This document shows, one piece after another, positions 1 to 12,828 of a DNA stretch of 64,000 bases. Within the stretch, counting starts at the first letter, position 1; the number at the start of each line of letters is the position of its first letter. The stretch is from Lutjanus erythropterus. Its lineage: Eukaryota > Chordata > Actinopteri > Lutjaniformes > Lutjanidae. The stretch spans positions 14,886,719 to 14,950,718 of the forward strand of contig CM034611.1 in assembly GCA_020091685.1 (NCBI GenBank). The letters are read 5' to 3'. The notes under the pieces are model-generated. The model had not been told where the DNA came from. It was given only the letters and a program-made list of their open reading frames with translations, and made no database searches. The position numbers and the translations under genes are program-made.

Positions 1-2189
1 TTGTGTGGTAAATTGCAGTCTTGTACCGTAAAATTCTGATCATTGACACTCAGCCCGCAGGAACCTATGTTTACTCCAGCTGTGCATCAGTAGTTTCTGT
101 GCGTCATTGTTGTATTATCAGTTGAACATCACACCTGTTAATTGGATATGAGACTTCCTCTTGTGCTGATTGCTGGTGTACACACAAAGCCACGCAACGC
201 AAATTAAAGCGATTACATTAGCGAGAAGGGAACAGGTCCTGAGGTGTGCGAGTGATCAGTCATTGTAATGTGTCCAAACCTCTGGAGGACGAGGAGACGA
301 GAGTTCAGAGACTCTAAACATGTTGCAAAATATCCACTGGGAGGCAGGAAAGGAGCATGAGTTTGTCCTCCTCTGTAACAAGTACAACTTCTGTGGGAGA
401 ATCAGATGCGTAATAAAAGCAGGCTTAGGAGATACAAAGAAAGTTAGCAACTAATCTCCATTTCCATATTGAGCAGAAGGGTTTTCCACACTGGATGTCT
501 TTGCGCCAGCACCTGGATAAGGAGCTTATGAGAAAATAATAAGATCCTGTTGGAATGGTTTACAGTAATGCTCGCCAAGGTAGACCAAATTGAATACAAT
601 TATAAAACCAAAGACATGGCTTAAGGTTGATTTGTTTTGTTCACATTGTTCCAAAAGAGAACCTAAAATCAGCTTAGGGTCTTATTGATTCTCTCTCAGG
701 GATGGCACTGTGTTTTCCCAGTTGTTTTCATTAGTTCTGCGCTTAATATTTACCACAGTTGAAACCATATTGAAAGTGAATATGACTCACATGTTCTTGT
801 AAAGCCATGGAAAATGTCAAGATTCTAGCTTTCGCTGGGCGGTGAGACCACAGCTTTATACTGATCTGAAATAAGAAACAAGCTGAGTTCAGTGTGTGGC
901 GAGAAACACCCTGTTTCTGGCCTCGCAGTGTTATTTTATGGTAAGTTAATGAGACGAGTTAGCCAGTTCCCCACTGTAAAGTTACAGTGCTCGTCATCCT
1001 TGGTGGAAGTATTCCATTTCTGAGACATGCGCTTTGATTCTCAACAATCCACTCTTGTTTATGGAATACATGTCATTTATTATTTGACAGCACATGTTGT
1101 ATATTTTGCTCTGTAACAACATAAACTCAGACTTTCTTATTGTGCAGTGAAGAGTCGAATTATGTTATGAATGTTTAGCTTTCATCTTTCCCTGTTTTTA
1201 CTCTACTTCAACCTGTCAGGCCTCACAAACATGTTGCTCAACCCACTGAGCTTCATTTAGTTATTTTAAATTCAAGCTTTGAATCCAAAGTTTTCAAAAT
1301 ATCATACAGTATAACCAGCTGAATTAGAAGGGGATGTGGATAATATGATACAAAACGCATCTACACTGGTTCATTTGATATGGTGCTGCAGCTAATTATA
1401 CATATATGCATATGACAAGTTATTTAATATTTGATATATTCACTCAAAAATTATATTTACATTGGATGATGGGATCCCCATGCACCCCATCAATTGTTTT
1501 TCCAAGTTTTTGTAATGCTCATTGTGTCTAGTAAACAAATGTTGATCTTCCCAACTCGACATATTGTTCCAAGGGTCCTTTTGACGTCCTTTTGTGATGA
1601 AGTTTTAAAATCTAACTAACTTCTGAACTAGACATCATGCAGAAACAAGTGACCCCATTTTTTTAACATGAGGAATTCAGTGAGAGAGGTATTAACATGA
1701 TTTCAATAACTTTGGAAAATTAAAAGTCAGAAAATGCTGGTGGAACTGGTGGTAATTATTCATGCTTGAGTCAAAGAAACGCAAGAGATAATAGTAGCTG
1801 GTCAGAAGTCTGCCGAAACGTCCATCTAGAGCTTGTATTCTACATGTAACTGACACTGAGCATCTAGATTTCACACCGCTCAGGGGTCTGGCTCAGCTGC
1901 GTAGGATTCATGATGGACTTCTTGGTGAACCTCCTGATTCACCTTACTGCACACTACACTTTGTAGTATGTTGGCCCACTCTGGCAGGATTCCTGAAACA
2001 GGAGAGGAGGATGTGAGAGGAGCTTCACCCACTCTCGCTGATTCACAGTGACAGTGAGGATTTGATGGCGACAGCATGAGGGCATGATAAACCTCCGTCT
2101 GATCTTTGATACATAGAGTAAAGTAGAGTCTGATGGATGAGTTACACGGTCTGTGTGTGGCTCTTTTGTTTGACGATGTTATCTTCCTT

Positions 2190-2228
2190 GATCAAGCAGA
2201 GCATATGGTACATATGCTCTGCTTGATC
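2190..2228. repeat. Perfect inverted repeat, 18-bp arms, 3-base loop
   Basis: Left arm GATCAAGCAGAGCATATG, loop GTA, right arm its exact reverse complement. The match stops abruptly on both sides. It is not inside a recognised transposon. Confidence 0.97.
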
Positions 2229-2744
2229 TGCTTGCACATACAATAGCACAGTTTTTTTTTTTAAATACAAAGAGTAGGTGATGGGAAAGCAAGTCACAGT
2301 CTTTACCGTCTGTACCACCCTGATGGTCTATGTTAGGAGTTCCTCTTCTGCATATATAGACCCTTTAACCTCTGAGGGTGATTAAGGTCTTAGCCTTTCA
2401 ACTCACGGAGGCCCGAACATTTACTTTGTCCAACTAAATGTCTTTCTGTGGTGACAGAGCAAAGCTGTTGTTGTTTGCTTTATGGCACATAGGAATGACA
2501 AATATTTGTTGCGAATATAAAGGGTAGTCTCCTTAAAATTCTTGCCATATATTTGGAATTTCCTGTGAGAAAGAAAGAAAGAAATGGTGCGTTCAAAACC
2601 ACTGGTGGTAGAAATTTTCAGATTCTTATTTGAAATAAAGGTAGGAATGCAGATCATCATTGTGAAATTTTTCTGAAGTCTTGCATTGAAATGTAGTAAA
2701 ATAACATGCATATATGAATATTGTTTTTGTGAGCCTTTGTAACC

Positions 2745-3005
2745 CCTCGGACTGTAATTTCTCAACATTTGTCAGATGGATTGCTGTGAAATTTGGTACA
2801 GATGTTCATGGTCCTCAGAGGAAGAAGCCTACTGATATTAAACTAAACTAAACCAAAATAGTGAACATGGTAAACATTATACTTGCTTAGCATCAGCATG
2901 TTAGCAGTGCCACTGAGAGCATGTTAATATTCTGACGTTAGAATTTATCTAAAGCTGCTGTGTCTAAACGCAGCCTCACAAAGCTGCTAGCATGGCCAGT
3001 CTAAT
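2745..3005. repeat. Common teleost dispersed repeat (GCATGTTAGCA type)
   Basis: It contains ctgtgaaatttggtacagatg, catcagcatgttagcagtgc and cagcctcacaaagctgctagcatgg, phrases that recur in many percomorph fish genomes. I recognise the repeat but not its formal class. Confidence 0.6.
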
Positions 3006-4746
3006 GTTGTAGCTGGCAAAAGTGGAACTAAATTTATCTGTTTTACATGCTGTTGGGTAGGTTAATACGCTATTAGTTCATTGTGTGTCTGGTTGTAAAA
3101 TCATAGACCAATTAAATGGTCGGTCCTTCTTGTAAACTATTGGAAGGTGTTAGTTTCAATTCCATCTTAAACAACCTGTTACTGGCTACACAAGACAACC
3201 ATGTATATGAGATTACAGTGTGCATGGAACAATGGAATTATAGATGACATTTCTTTGTTTTGATATCGAAGTAATATATCAGCATCAGTCAGCCACTAAT
3301 CTGTAATCGGCACCATGAATAGAAGAGCTGTGAAATAAATGAAGCGGATCAAATACTACAGTTTTTTTTTTCTTTCTCGAAAGTGGTGAAGTAGAAGTAT
3401 AAAGTGGCATATGGAAATGCACAAGTAAAATACAAGTACTGTACTTCAGCTCTTTCTCTTAGCTAGATGATGTGGTAATGTGACCTGCTGTACCCGTGTG
3501 TCCCTGCATGTGAAGGAGCGATTGCATTGCTAACATGGCTAAGAGCTGTCTCTTTGTACCTCTGCCTAAGGCCAACATTCAGTTAGCAGACAAGTCACGC
3601 ACTTCCTGACGCCAGCAACAGTAACAGCCCCTACACAGAGACCCACAGACACGCTGCCATCACCCCCATTGCCCCCTTCATCCTAGCCCAAACTACCAAA
3701 GACACAACAGTTGCTCTGGAAACAACGTAAACCAGCAACAACACAGCAGTATCATCATGGTGCATGAAGAGAAGAGGAGGAGGTTGACGAGAACATATAT
3801 GTCAGTGGCGTTAGCTGCTTCAGCACTAAATCTTTCACTTGAAACACGAGCTCGAGAGGGCTGGGCTCACCTCTGAAGTGTTCGCCGGTCTGATGGTGAA
3901 AAGAATGTCCCCCAGTAAAAGTCTAACTGCGCCCAATTTGACGCCTGTAAAAGTCTCCATGGTGCAGATGGATACGCTAATCGAGAGGCAAATTGCTGTG
4001 GTATTATGGTGGTATTACTGGAAACAATTATCAATAGGCAAGTAGACTGCTGTGATCATAAATCTAGCAGTAGTCATTACGCGGCGCATGGCCTAATACC
4101 AGCCAGCATAAGTATCTCCGGTGTGCGTAAGCGCCTTAGATGAACTGAGCAGATTATCTGAATGGAAAAGAGCTGAATGGACTCCATGATACTGTATTGT
4201 GGCTTCTGCAGCTAGACGGAAGCAAAAGATGGCAGATAGACACACATGGATGATAAAGAATTTGTGTGAATAAAAGCACTGTGGTATTATAGGTGCAACT
4301 GTGCGTATCGTTATCTAAAAGAGTGAGAAGTACAATTAAGAGATAAAGTTACATCACTTTTCTCTGGCTCCTGTCTGCAGCAAGATTAAGATTTACAGTG
4401 AGACACAAAGAGACAAGTGAGTTATGGACTTGATGTCATAATGCAGTAATTGATGTATAATCAGTAGTCATTGTGTGAATGAGTGAATTCATATGTTGAA
4501 CTGTGCCTTTGTCTGTGTGTGGTGGTGTGTGCTGCTGTATCTATGTGTTTATCACAAACATGCAGGGAAACAATGATCTCCGAAAGAAATGTAGACATTT
4601 TGAGTGAAAGGAGAGAATCGCTCACACATTATCTCATCATTCATGTTAACTTATGTTTGTTTTGTTAAAATTGCTCCGCTATCATCACCGTCTAGACTTT
4701 TCTTGTACGGACACATTCCTGTTTGATTGAGAGCTTAATTCTTTTA

Positions 4747-6170
4747 CAAACCCCAATTCCAAAAACATAGTACCCTGTATAAAATGTAAATAAAAATGGA
4801 AAGCAATGATTTCACCCTCTGTTCAGTTGAAAACAGTAAAAAGAGAAGATATTTAATGTTCAAACTGATTGTATATATATGTGTATTTTTTGTAAATGTA
4901 CACTCCCTCTGAATTTGATGCCTGCAGCTCATGTTAAAGAAGTTAATTTCTCAGTAAACAAGATTAAGAGGTAACAGGTGATCATATCATGATTAGATAT
5001 TAAAGGGGCATCCCCGAAAAGCTCAGTTGTCCACATGCATGGATCAGTCATGGTTTATCACTTAGTGAAAAACTGTGTGGGCATTTCGACCAACAGAAAA
5101 ATGTTTCTCAACACAAAACTGGAAGGAATTTATGTATGTCACTATCTACAATCCATAATATCTTTAAAAGATTCAGAGAATCTGGAGAAATCTCTGCACG
5201 TAAGGGGCAAGGCTGAAAACCAGTGTTGAATGCTGGTGACCTTTGACCCCTCAGATAGCACAGCATTAAAAACTGCACTAAAACCCATGTAACTAAGTAA
5301 AAGATACTACATGGGTTCAGGAACACTTTAGAAAACGCAGTAAACACAGTTTGTGGCTACATCTACAGATGCAAGTTCAGACTTGCCGTGCAAAACAAAA
5401 AGCATATATCAACAACATCCAGAAAAGCTGCAGACTCCTCTGGGCCCTTATCTGAGATAAACTTAGTGGAAGCATGGAAAACTGTGCTGTGGTTTGACAA
5501 ATCCACATTTCAAATTGTTTCTGGAAATCATGGACATCATTTGACCTCGAGGCTAAAGTGGAAAAGGACCATCCAGATTGCTACCAGCGCTAACTTCAAG
5601 AACCAGCATCTGTGATGGCCTGTGTTTGTGTTAGTGTCTGTGGTATCGTGGCTAACTGTCACATCTGAGAAGGCATCACTAATGCTGAAAGGTACATACA
5701 GGTTTTGTAGAAATGCCTTTTTCAGAGATGTTGCTGCTTATTTCAGTAGGACAATTCCAAGAAATCTTCTGCTTGTGTTACAACAGCGTGGCTTCAAAGT
5801 AAAAGAGTGCAGCTATTAGACAGCTGTGAAACTTGTTATCCATTGAAAATGTGCAGTGCATTTTGAAAATAGAATGAAGAATGAAAATAGAGAACCAGCC
5901 AGGACTGTTAAGGCCCTGAAGTCGTATATCAAGAAAGAATAAGATGCATTTTACACAAAAAATTAACAATTAGTGTCTTCAGTTCCCAAATGGTGACTGA
6001 GTGCCGCTGTCCCAATTTCAGATTTTAAAAAACAGTCATTGGTTTGAATTTAAAATATCTTTTTTTGCTGTATTCAATTGAATAGAGGTCAAAAAGGATT
6101 TTCAAATTATTGCATTCTGTTTTTATTTAAGTTTTACACAGCCTTCCAACTTTTACTGAATTGGGGTTTG
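4747..6170 (+). mobile_element. Degenerate Tc1/mariner-type DNA transposon, full length with both ends
   Basis: The 5' end CAAACCCCAATTCC (4747) is matched by the inverted 3' end GAATTGGGGTTTG (to 6170), and both sides abut TA (4745-4746 and 6171-6172), as expected for TA-targeting elements. Pieces of a plus-strand transposase frame survive: a helix-turn-helix-like part at about 5085-5260 (...IIS.KDSENLEKSLHVRGKAEN...) and a later part at 5388-5560 (...EAWKTVLWFDKSTFQI). Stops and frameshifts interrupt it, so it is inactive. At about 1.42 kb its length fits such elements. Confidence 0.85.
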
Positions 6171-6928
6171 TAAGAAGGATGAAAATCATCATTTTGAACT
6201 GTAGATGGCAGCCTTGATCCTGGTAGACCGCTGTTTTGATATATTTACTGCGTATTACATTTAACAGATAGCCTCTTAAAGCTCGTATTTATCAACAATT
6301 TGAAATTCATTCTAAAATTTCCAACATACAAGAGCACTCAGGTCACTTTTCTGGCCATAGTGACTGGCATTGTTATGCATCAACACATTAGGCTCTGCTG
6401 TGTCTACACTGACGTCCTAATCTCTGCAATATTTGCGGTTAGAAAGCGAGTTGAAAGGAGGTTTGCACTAAAGTCTGCGATAAGACTTTCCACAGGCCTC
6501 AGAGCTGTGATGTTACCCTGCTCATGTGTGTCCCCATCTGATTCTGATCAAGGTTTTTTACTGCTGCACTCAGAGTTGTGGGGTGCTTGGAGCCTAACAG
6601 GCATATTTTTAGGCCAGGAGAGGGAGGAGGGTGCCATTGAAAGCCGAGACATAATTATGAAATGTAAGTTGGAATATTGTTTTTATTACAAAGCCAAACA
6701 AATGCGTCTCTGCCGCGACTCACATCAAAGATGTCTGTGTGACGACTAACCGCCGAGTGGAGGCTTTATGCTCGAGGCTTAATGAAAAGCAAATGCTGGT
6801 TGTATGTGTGAGGGCAACAAAAGTGTGAGGTCTGCAAGTGTCACTGTAAGTGTTGGGTTGAGTATGTGTCTGAATGCCTTTTTATCTCTATCTACTACGG
6901 TGCTCACACATGTGGGTCTCTGTGTGTG

Positions 6929-7762
6929 CACTCTTAGAAATAAGGGTTCCAAAAGGGTTCTTCCTGAAGGGCTGAGATTCTACCGAGAACCATTTGCTTC
7001 TGATGAACCCTTTCTGAGGAAAAGGTTTGTCACAGGTTTTATTACGGACTGTTTTCAACCAAGGAGCCCTTTTTGTGAAAAAGAGTTTTAATTCCTGAAG
7101 AAATATTTGTCAAGGGTTCTTTGTACAATAACATAAAGATGTTCTCAGTAGAACCTCCTGAGTAAGTTCTAAATAAAATCCTCGTTAAGCCCCCTGCGTG
7201 AATACGAGATAAAAACCCTTGAAATATAAAAAGGTTCTTTGTAGAACCCCTTGGGTGAGTCCTAGATGATTCCCCTGAATCCCCTGAATATGTTCTAGAT
7301 AAAATCCTTTGAATATAAAAAGGTTCTTGTTAAAGCTCCCTGGGTGGGTGCTTGATAGAATTCAAGGAATAGAAAAAGGTTTTTGCAAGAAATGCCTGAA
7401 TGGGCAAAGGTTCTCGGTAGAATGCCGTAAGTGGGTTCTAGATGAAACCCTTGGAATATAAAAAGGTTATCGGCTGAACCTCTTGAGTGTGTTCTTGTTA
7501 GCACTCTTAGAAGTCACAAAGGTGCTGGATAGAACCTCCAGAGAGGGTTCTGGGTGGAACCATTACACCATTTCAGTATAGAACTGTGTAGAACCTTTCA
7601 TAGAGGGTTCTAGGTATAACCCTTTATGTTGGGTTATCGGTAGAAAACTCTGAAAGGGTTCAGGGTATAAAAGTGTCTACCAGGAACCAAAAAGGGTTCT
7701 CCTACGGGGACAAGCTGAAGAACTCTGCATGGTTCTAGTTAGCATCTTTCTTTCTCAGAGTG
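6929..7762. mobile_element. Non-autonomous DNA element with tandem AGAACC/GGTTCT units
   Basis: The ends form an inverted repeat: CACTCTTAGAAATAAGG at 6929 and the complement of CTTTCTTTCTCAGAGTG ending 7762. The interior is a degenerate tandem array of units such as gttctagatgaaacccttgg and aatataaaaaggttc, roughly 60-90 bases each. A second CACTCTTAGAA-like start lies at 7502. Frames that cross it are not genes. Confidence 0.75.
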
Positions 7763-10313
7763 CGTCAGTGAGTGCAGCTCTTGAGTGAACACGGCGGCGA
7801 ATAAGGCATCTATCACTTACAGGCTATTAATTAGAGCCCAGTGTTCTGTGGTGAGACGTCGTCACTGCTCATGAAAGAATGGAAAATTCAATCATTTCAC
7901 TTAGAGACACGAGACACAATAACTCACAGCACTTGATGAAATGCCTTGGATTCAGTGCGGGAGATGATGAAGTGTGTGCGTGCGTGTCTCCCCGCTTCAC
8001 GTGTGGGGTAGCGCGTTAGATGAATCCACCCCATACATCTGTCAACGCATCATCCGAGAAGGTGTATATTAAGTTTTTGTGAAGCCAGCGCACTAATTAT
8101 GACTTAAGCTCTGTTTTTAGCTGTATGAAGAGCAGCAAAGAGCCAGTCAGTCCGTCGCTATCTAAACAACATTAAATTACATGGAAACTTAGAGACAAAC
8201 ACTTTATCTGTGCGCTCTGCGTTGCTCCTTTCTGGCTTCGCTGTGACTGAGTGATTGCGGCACGGAATTCCTCATCGCTCAGGCCTTTTGTTGGGATTGC
8301 ATCGCTCGAATAGTTTCCATTTCTGCCCCCCTCCCAGCTACCCTCAGTTCAGGCCCATTTTATTTATCTGCCATGTCTCATCGTTAGACAGGGGGAGCAC
8401 GCATGGCTGCCCCGGTGCCCAGGGAGTGGAAATGTGACGGGCTGACAAACGGGCGAGTGTGGACAGACGTTTGTTGTGTCTAGACAGAGGCCTGGGAGGC
8501 TGTCATGGTCTCAGGGTAAACTGGTCTCACGGGAGATGCACTGTAAACTTATCATGGTGGTATTGTGTGGGAGGCATGCTGGGCTCTATTGTGAACCTGG
8601 AGAATATGCACTCAGTCATACGTGTTTGACTAAGTAGACACGGAGAAGACAAGAATACTTGGACGCAGTAAATGTTCTATGTGAGAATGGATTTGGGAAC
8701 TTGCACATGAAGAGACTGTGAGGGGTCTGGGTTAAAAGGTTTTTACAAGTCTATATTATATAATGTGTCCCAGTGAGCATTTTTCCATGGAAAAAAAACA
8801 TTGAAACGATGAAAAGGCGTTGAGAATAGTTTCAAAAGTTTTTTTTAACTGACTATCTGAAGACATTGATTAATTGTTCACATTTAGATCATATTTCACT
8901 GGGAATTGCAACACTGATATTTTTCATCCTCCTCAATGTGTAAATAATAGCCTATCATCACTTTGGAGCCTAACGAAGAAACCACGTCCAAGTTTCTTAG
9001 TCAAAAGCCAAAAACACTGCCACACACGGGACCCGAATCATTCTGTGTTTAACCCGTTCGTCCACCACGTCTTCTTATCCATTTGGACTTAGGTGACATT
9101 GCATAAAGAGCAACAAACTTCCTAAAGGTGTCTTACAGAAAATTCCTGTCTTAAGTTTAGACAATTCGCAATTTGGTACGGCGGAGGGAAATCCTAACTC
9201 TTAAATTTAAGGACTCTTATCCTACTTGATCCATGTTAGGAATTCTTAATTACTTGATCCTACATCACTTACCTTGCCTAGTAACTGACATGACTTTTTA
9301 TTTTGCTAAGCTTAACAACTTTGTAACTTGTCTTTTGTTTCAGGATGTTTAAAACACACACATACAGCAACAACAGAGGTTTTGGTAGCATCTGTTGAGA
9401 AATCCAAAGATGTTCTTTTCGGGAAAATAAAACAATGCAATCTTGGGAGATAAAAAAAGAGAGACTGGGCTAAGACAGCAGTCGCCCCTGTTTCCAACAT
9501 CCATTGTGTAAAAGCAATAAAAGAACAACCATATGGATTAAGCAAGCTTGTTTTTAAGTTAACCGCTACTACAGGTGGAAAAGTGAAAGTTAGGACAGTT
9601 TAATAGTTATCCTAAAGTTAGAAGAGTTTATTGCTTTTGGGAAGTTAGGATGCTCGTGTGAAACATTTTTCTTCTCATAGCAGCAGTTAGTTTTTTCCTA
9701 AATCAGGCTCTAACTATAATAATCATGCTTATCAAACAGTAAAGATAGGATCTGAAAGTTAGGAAGTTTCTCTAATATGGACCCTGAAGACTAATTTCTC
9801 CCAATACTGCAGGTCCCGGTGCATATAATACTTGCCATTTCATGTTAGGCTACATAAGTGCAGTTCCTTATTGTCCAGAATGGAATCATCCCGTTGGCAG
9901 TACAAACCCTAAATATCTTACAGTGATCTCTGCCTGAATATCATCCAGTTTTTTAGCCAGGAATCGATGTTAAAATCCTGGTTGGTGCTCACTGAGGTAG
10001 TTCGGCTCTGCCTCACATTCAAATATGGTCAATTAAATAGTGCATTTTTTGTCTCTGTTTGTTTGAGACCACAAAAATCACACTCGCTTGACAAATGAGA
10101 AACAAAACAGCTGCGGTCATATGCAGTCATCAGCCTGCAGTGTGAGCATATGCGTCAGAATACTAGTGTGTATGTAAAAGGAGTCATCTACAATGCTAAC
10201 ACCCAAACCCCAACCCGTGAGATGCATATTTATCACTTTAGCACTTCATACACAGGGCCTCCTCAGAGACAGTATGGTGTCAACACAGAAATCTGTCACC
10301 TCTCCCTCCCCAG
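7763..10313. other. No gene seen; repeat fragment at 9098-9790
   Basis: 9098-9330 resembles 18004-18250: both have TAGGA/TCCTA-rich tracts and a run of the form cctagtaactgacatgactt...gctaagcttaacaactttgta. They are therefore two copies of a dispersed repeat. The TAGGA-rich motif returns at 9590-9780, which suggests the element spans about 700 bp. The rest is featureless. Confidence 0.5.
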
Positions 10314-10450
10314 TAGAAAGTTCAGTTGGACTCGGGGCCGACATGGCTGAGGTTCAGACTGCTGTTGCACAGATGAAGGACTGCGCCTACGCGAAACGCC
10401 TGCGCTTGGAGAGACAAGAGGATTTAAGCCTTTTTGTGCCCGACATTTAT
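10314..10450 (+). CDS. Probable upstream exon of gene A (3' boundary uncertain)
   Basis: A pyrimidine-rich acceptor (ctctccctccccag) ends at 10313. From there the frame entered after one carried base reads ESSVGLGADMAEVQTAVAQM and on to RLERQEDLSLFVPDIYPSK. The frame is GC-rich, polar and helical in a way typical of coding exons, and unlike the AT-rich DNA around it. No consensus donor follows. The nearest GT (10450-10451, after AGC AAA) is in phase 0, but the next exon needs phase 1. A GC donor after ...TAT CCA A (10444) would give phase 1 and splice to 14429, but its context is weak. The exon may also splice to one I have not found. Assignment to gene A rests on strand, distance and protein style. 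Confidence 0.5.
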
Positions 10451-12828
10451 CCAAGCAAAGTTGGAAAGTTCTTTCTCTTGCTTCAAAGTCATACAGTTAC
10501 ACACTTTTACAGTAGTTGTGATCTTTTTCTATTAGTTCATCTAATATATATCCACAAACAAGTACATGCATACAAAAACAGTGAGGCTCTTTCTCTCCAT
10601 TTGCATCTGTGACTGTTGATATTATCAGGAAATGTCCTCTTTTCTCTCCTTTGGCCAAAAGGATGGACTGTTGCAAGTGCGGAACAAATTGCTCTGCTAT
10701 GTTTCATTCAGGCACGGTCTAATCTGTTTTCTGTATGGGGTGAATTCCAGATAACAGCCTTTGTTTACCTCAGTGACCTTACAGATTAGCTGTCTCTTCC
10801 TACACACACTGAGGTCTTTCTCTACGTTATTGTGTCATTTTATCTTGACAGAAGGAAACGAGTCCAAAAAGACAAAGCAGGGGGTGAGGTGACAAGCAGC
10901 TGTGTACACTGAGGTCGTGTTCTCTTTCGGGGTCAGAGCCGCTCGCTGTTATTCTTTTGCTATTTCATGAAGGCTGCTGAAAGCCTCGCAAGTTGTCTCT
11001 CTTTAAGTGTCAAGTAATGATTTGTATCGCCGGCTGTGACCCAAAGAAAATCTGGCATGTCACATCAGTCAGTCGCCAAAAGAAGGGAAAATGGTTCGAC
11101 GGGGAAGAAGTGGGAATGGACGAAGAGAAAAGAGCCGAAGGTGAAGGCCCAAACTTGAGAAGTTCCCACGACCAGCAAATTGCTCAAATCGCTGGTGGCT
11201 CTTTGTCTGTCCCCAATCCCTCCAATGCATACCGTGATGAATGGGACATTTAATATTGCCCTGCTTAAGGGTATTACTGGAATGTATCTGTCCTCCTAAA
11301 GACTAAAACAACACTTGTCAGACAGCCTGGTCACAGTGTGAGTGGAGTAGCCAATGTCAGTGATCAAAATTTAAAAAAAAATTTTGTTAAAGGTCTTGGA
11401 TAGATTTATTGATTAAGATCTTTTTCCAACAGTTTTTTTATGTCAAAGACTGTAATAGTCAAAACTAGTTAAAACTTCAACTTTGAAACATTTGTAAGTT
11501 TGTTGGCTGATGCTGCACTTATGATTATAAAAGTAATAGTATACAGATATATATCTATAGTATATAGAATATAGTTGTCCTTATAAAACTTAATGGTAAT
11601 CCTTCCAGTAGTTGTCGAGACATTTCAGTCTGAAACAAAGACAGACATGCTGCCATCACGGCTAAAAATACACAAAATAGTGTTAAACCATATAATAACC
11701 AATACAAACTGCATTAATCTATTCTCTTTATTTTTGCTTGTGCATTGCAGTACTGTGAAAAAACCAAAACAAAAAGAATCAATTAACACAAGACTGTTTA
11801 GCTAATCAGGTCAGGATTATTAGTGGATTAGACTGAAGCAGCGGCAGTCTCGTCCGAGTGATTTCCTGACACCCAGAGGAGACAGGTGAGATTTTCTGGC
11901 TCCGTGCCACGCTGATGGATGGAGGGAGAGAGTTCTCATGAGCAAGTGTCATCTAATCTAATCCCGGTGATTAGTCATGCATTCTCCTCTTTCAAGGTGT
12001 GAGGCCCATTTTTCCCCCCAAACCAGGGGCCAGGTAACGTGATCTCTAAGTGAAAAGTATCAATGTTGGTTTCAAATGACTCGACGCACACACACACACA
12101 AACACACACAGACATGAACTGTATGGCACTGCACTGTACGTACAAGAGCAGAAACAATGGCAGTGAGACGCGAGAAGAATACACTTTATGTCCTGAAGGC
12201 GACCCCCCTTGTTGGCAAGACTCCTAAATTCTTCTGGTCTAATGGGAAGAAAGGGACAAATATTGTTATGGTGACTGGTCAAAAAGTTCTGTGTGATTCA
12301 ACGTGTGTTTAAAGAGCTTGACCAGCAAGCTTAACCAAGTAAGAGTCCAGACACCCACTCGCTGTTCGTTCTCAAAACACGGAAAGTGCTGCAATATGTT
12401 CTATCTCTTGAGGATGCATTCAAAACCAAAATGGTCTGGCCGATTCTGACTCTCCCCTTTGATCCTCTGTTACATTTAACGAACCGTTACAATTCTCTGC
12501 TTTGCTACACAAAACACAGACTTCATATTATTATTCTTCACTGCAGTTCTTTCATAAATCTTGTTATTGGCGTGATTTATGCTTTCTTTCCCTATCATGC
12601 TAGCACAGTGTCTATTAAATAAACGTGTGTCACGTTCTGAGTCCTGATCCTGAACATTTAGTGCTCTGATATGATAACTGATGACCCTGTTTAGTCTTGT
12701 CTCGCATCCAAAGTTCAAACTTCCAATTCTTCCATGTGGAGAGAATTTCATGCTTAGGGAACATCTGTATTTTTGAGATAAAGCAGATATCTTGGAAGAG
12801 ATGGAAGGCAGACGAAAAGAAAGTTTAT
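10451..12828. other. Non-coding interval, probably intron of gene A
   Basis: No exon with paired splice sites is seen. An interrupted (CA)n tract lies at 12086-12110. The 86-codon frame at 10993-11253 lacks an acceptor and coding bias. Confidence 0.5.
12086..12110. repeat. (CA)n microsatellite
   Basis: A CA run with one CAAA interruption. The minus-strand frames crossing it owe their VCVCVC stretch to it. Confidence 0.9.

Larger units (their letters stand above)
1..4746. other. No gene seen; intergenic or 5' intron of gene A
   Basis: No frame here has coding character or paired splice signals that extend gene A. The stretch holds a perfect palindrome (2190-2228), a dispersed repeat (2745-3005), and a remnant near 3385-3455 resembling the AGTAC/ACTTAAGT-type repeat seen more fully at 53390-53910. 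The rest is ordinary AT-rich DNA. Confidence 0.6.

Noticed and set aside
5388-5615. Functional gene at 5388-5615
   Set aside because: It is a transposase fragment within the Tc1/mariner-type element, interrupted by stops on both sides.
6300-6749. 149-codon plus-strand open frame
   Set aside because: No splice or promoter context, no recognisable domain, and ordinary AT-rich intronic composition.
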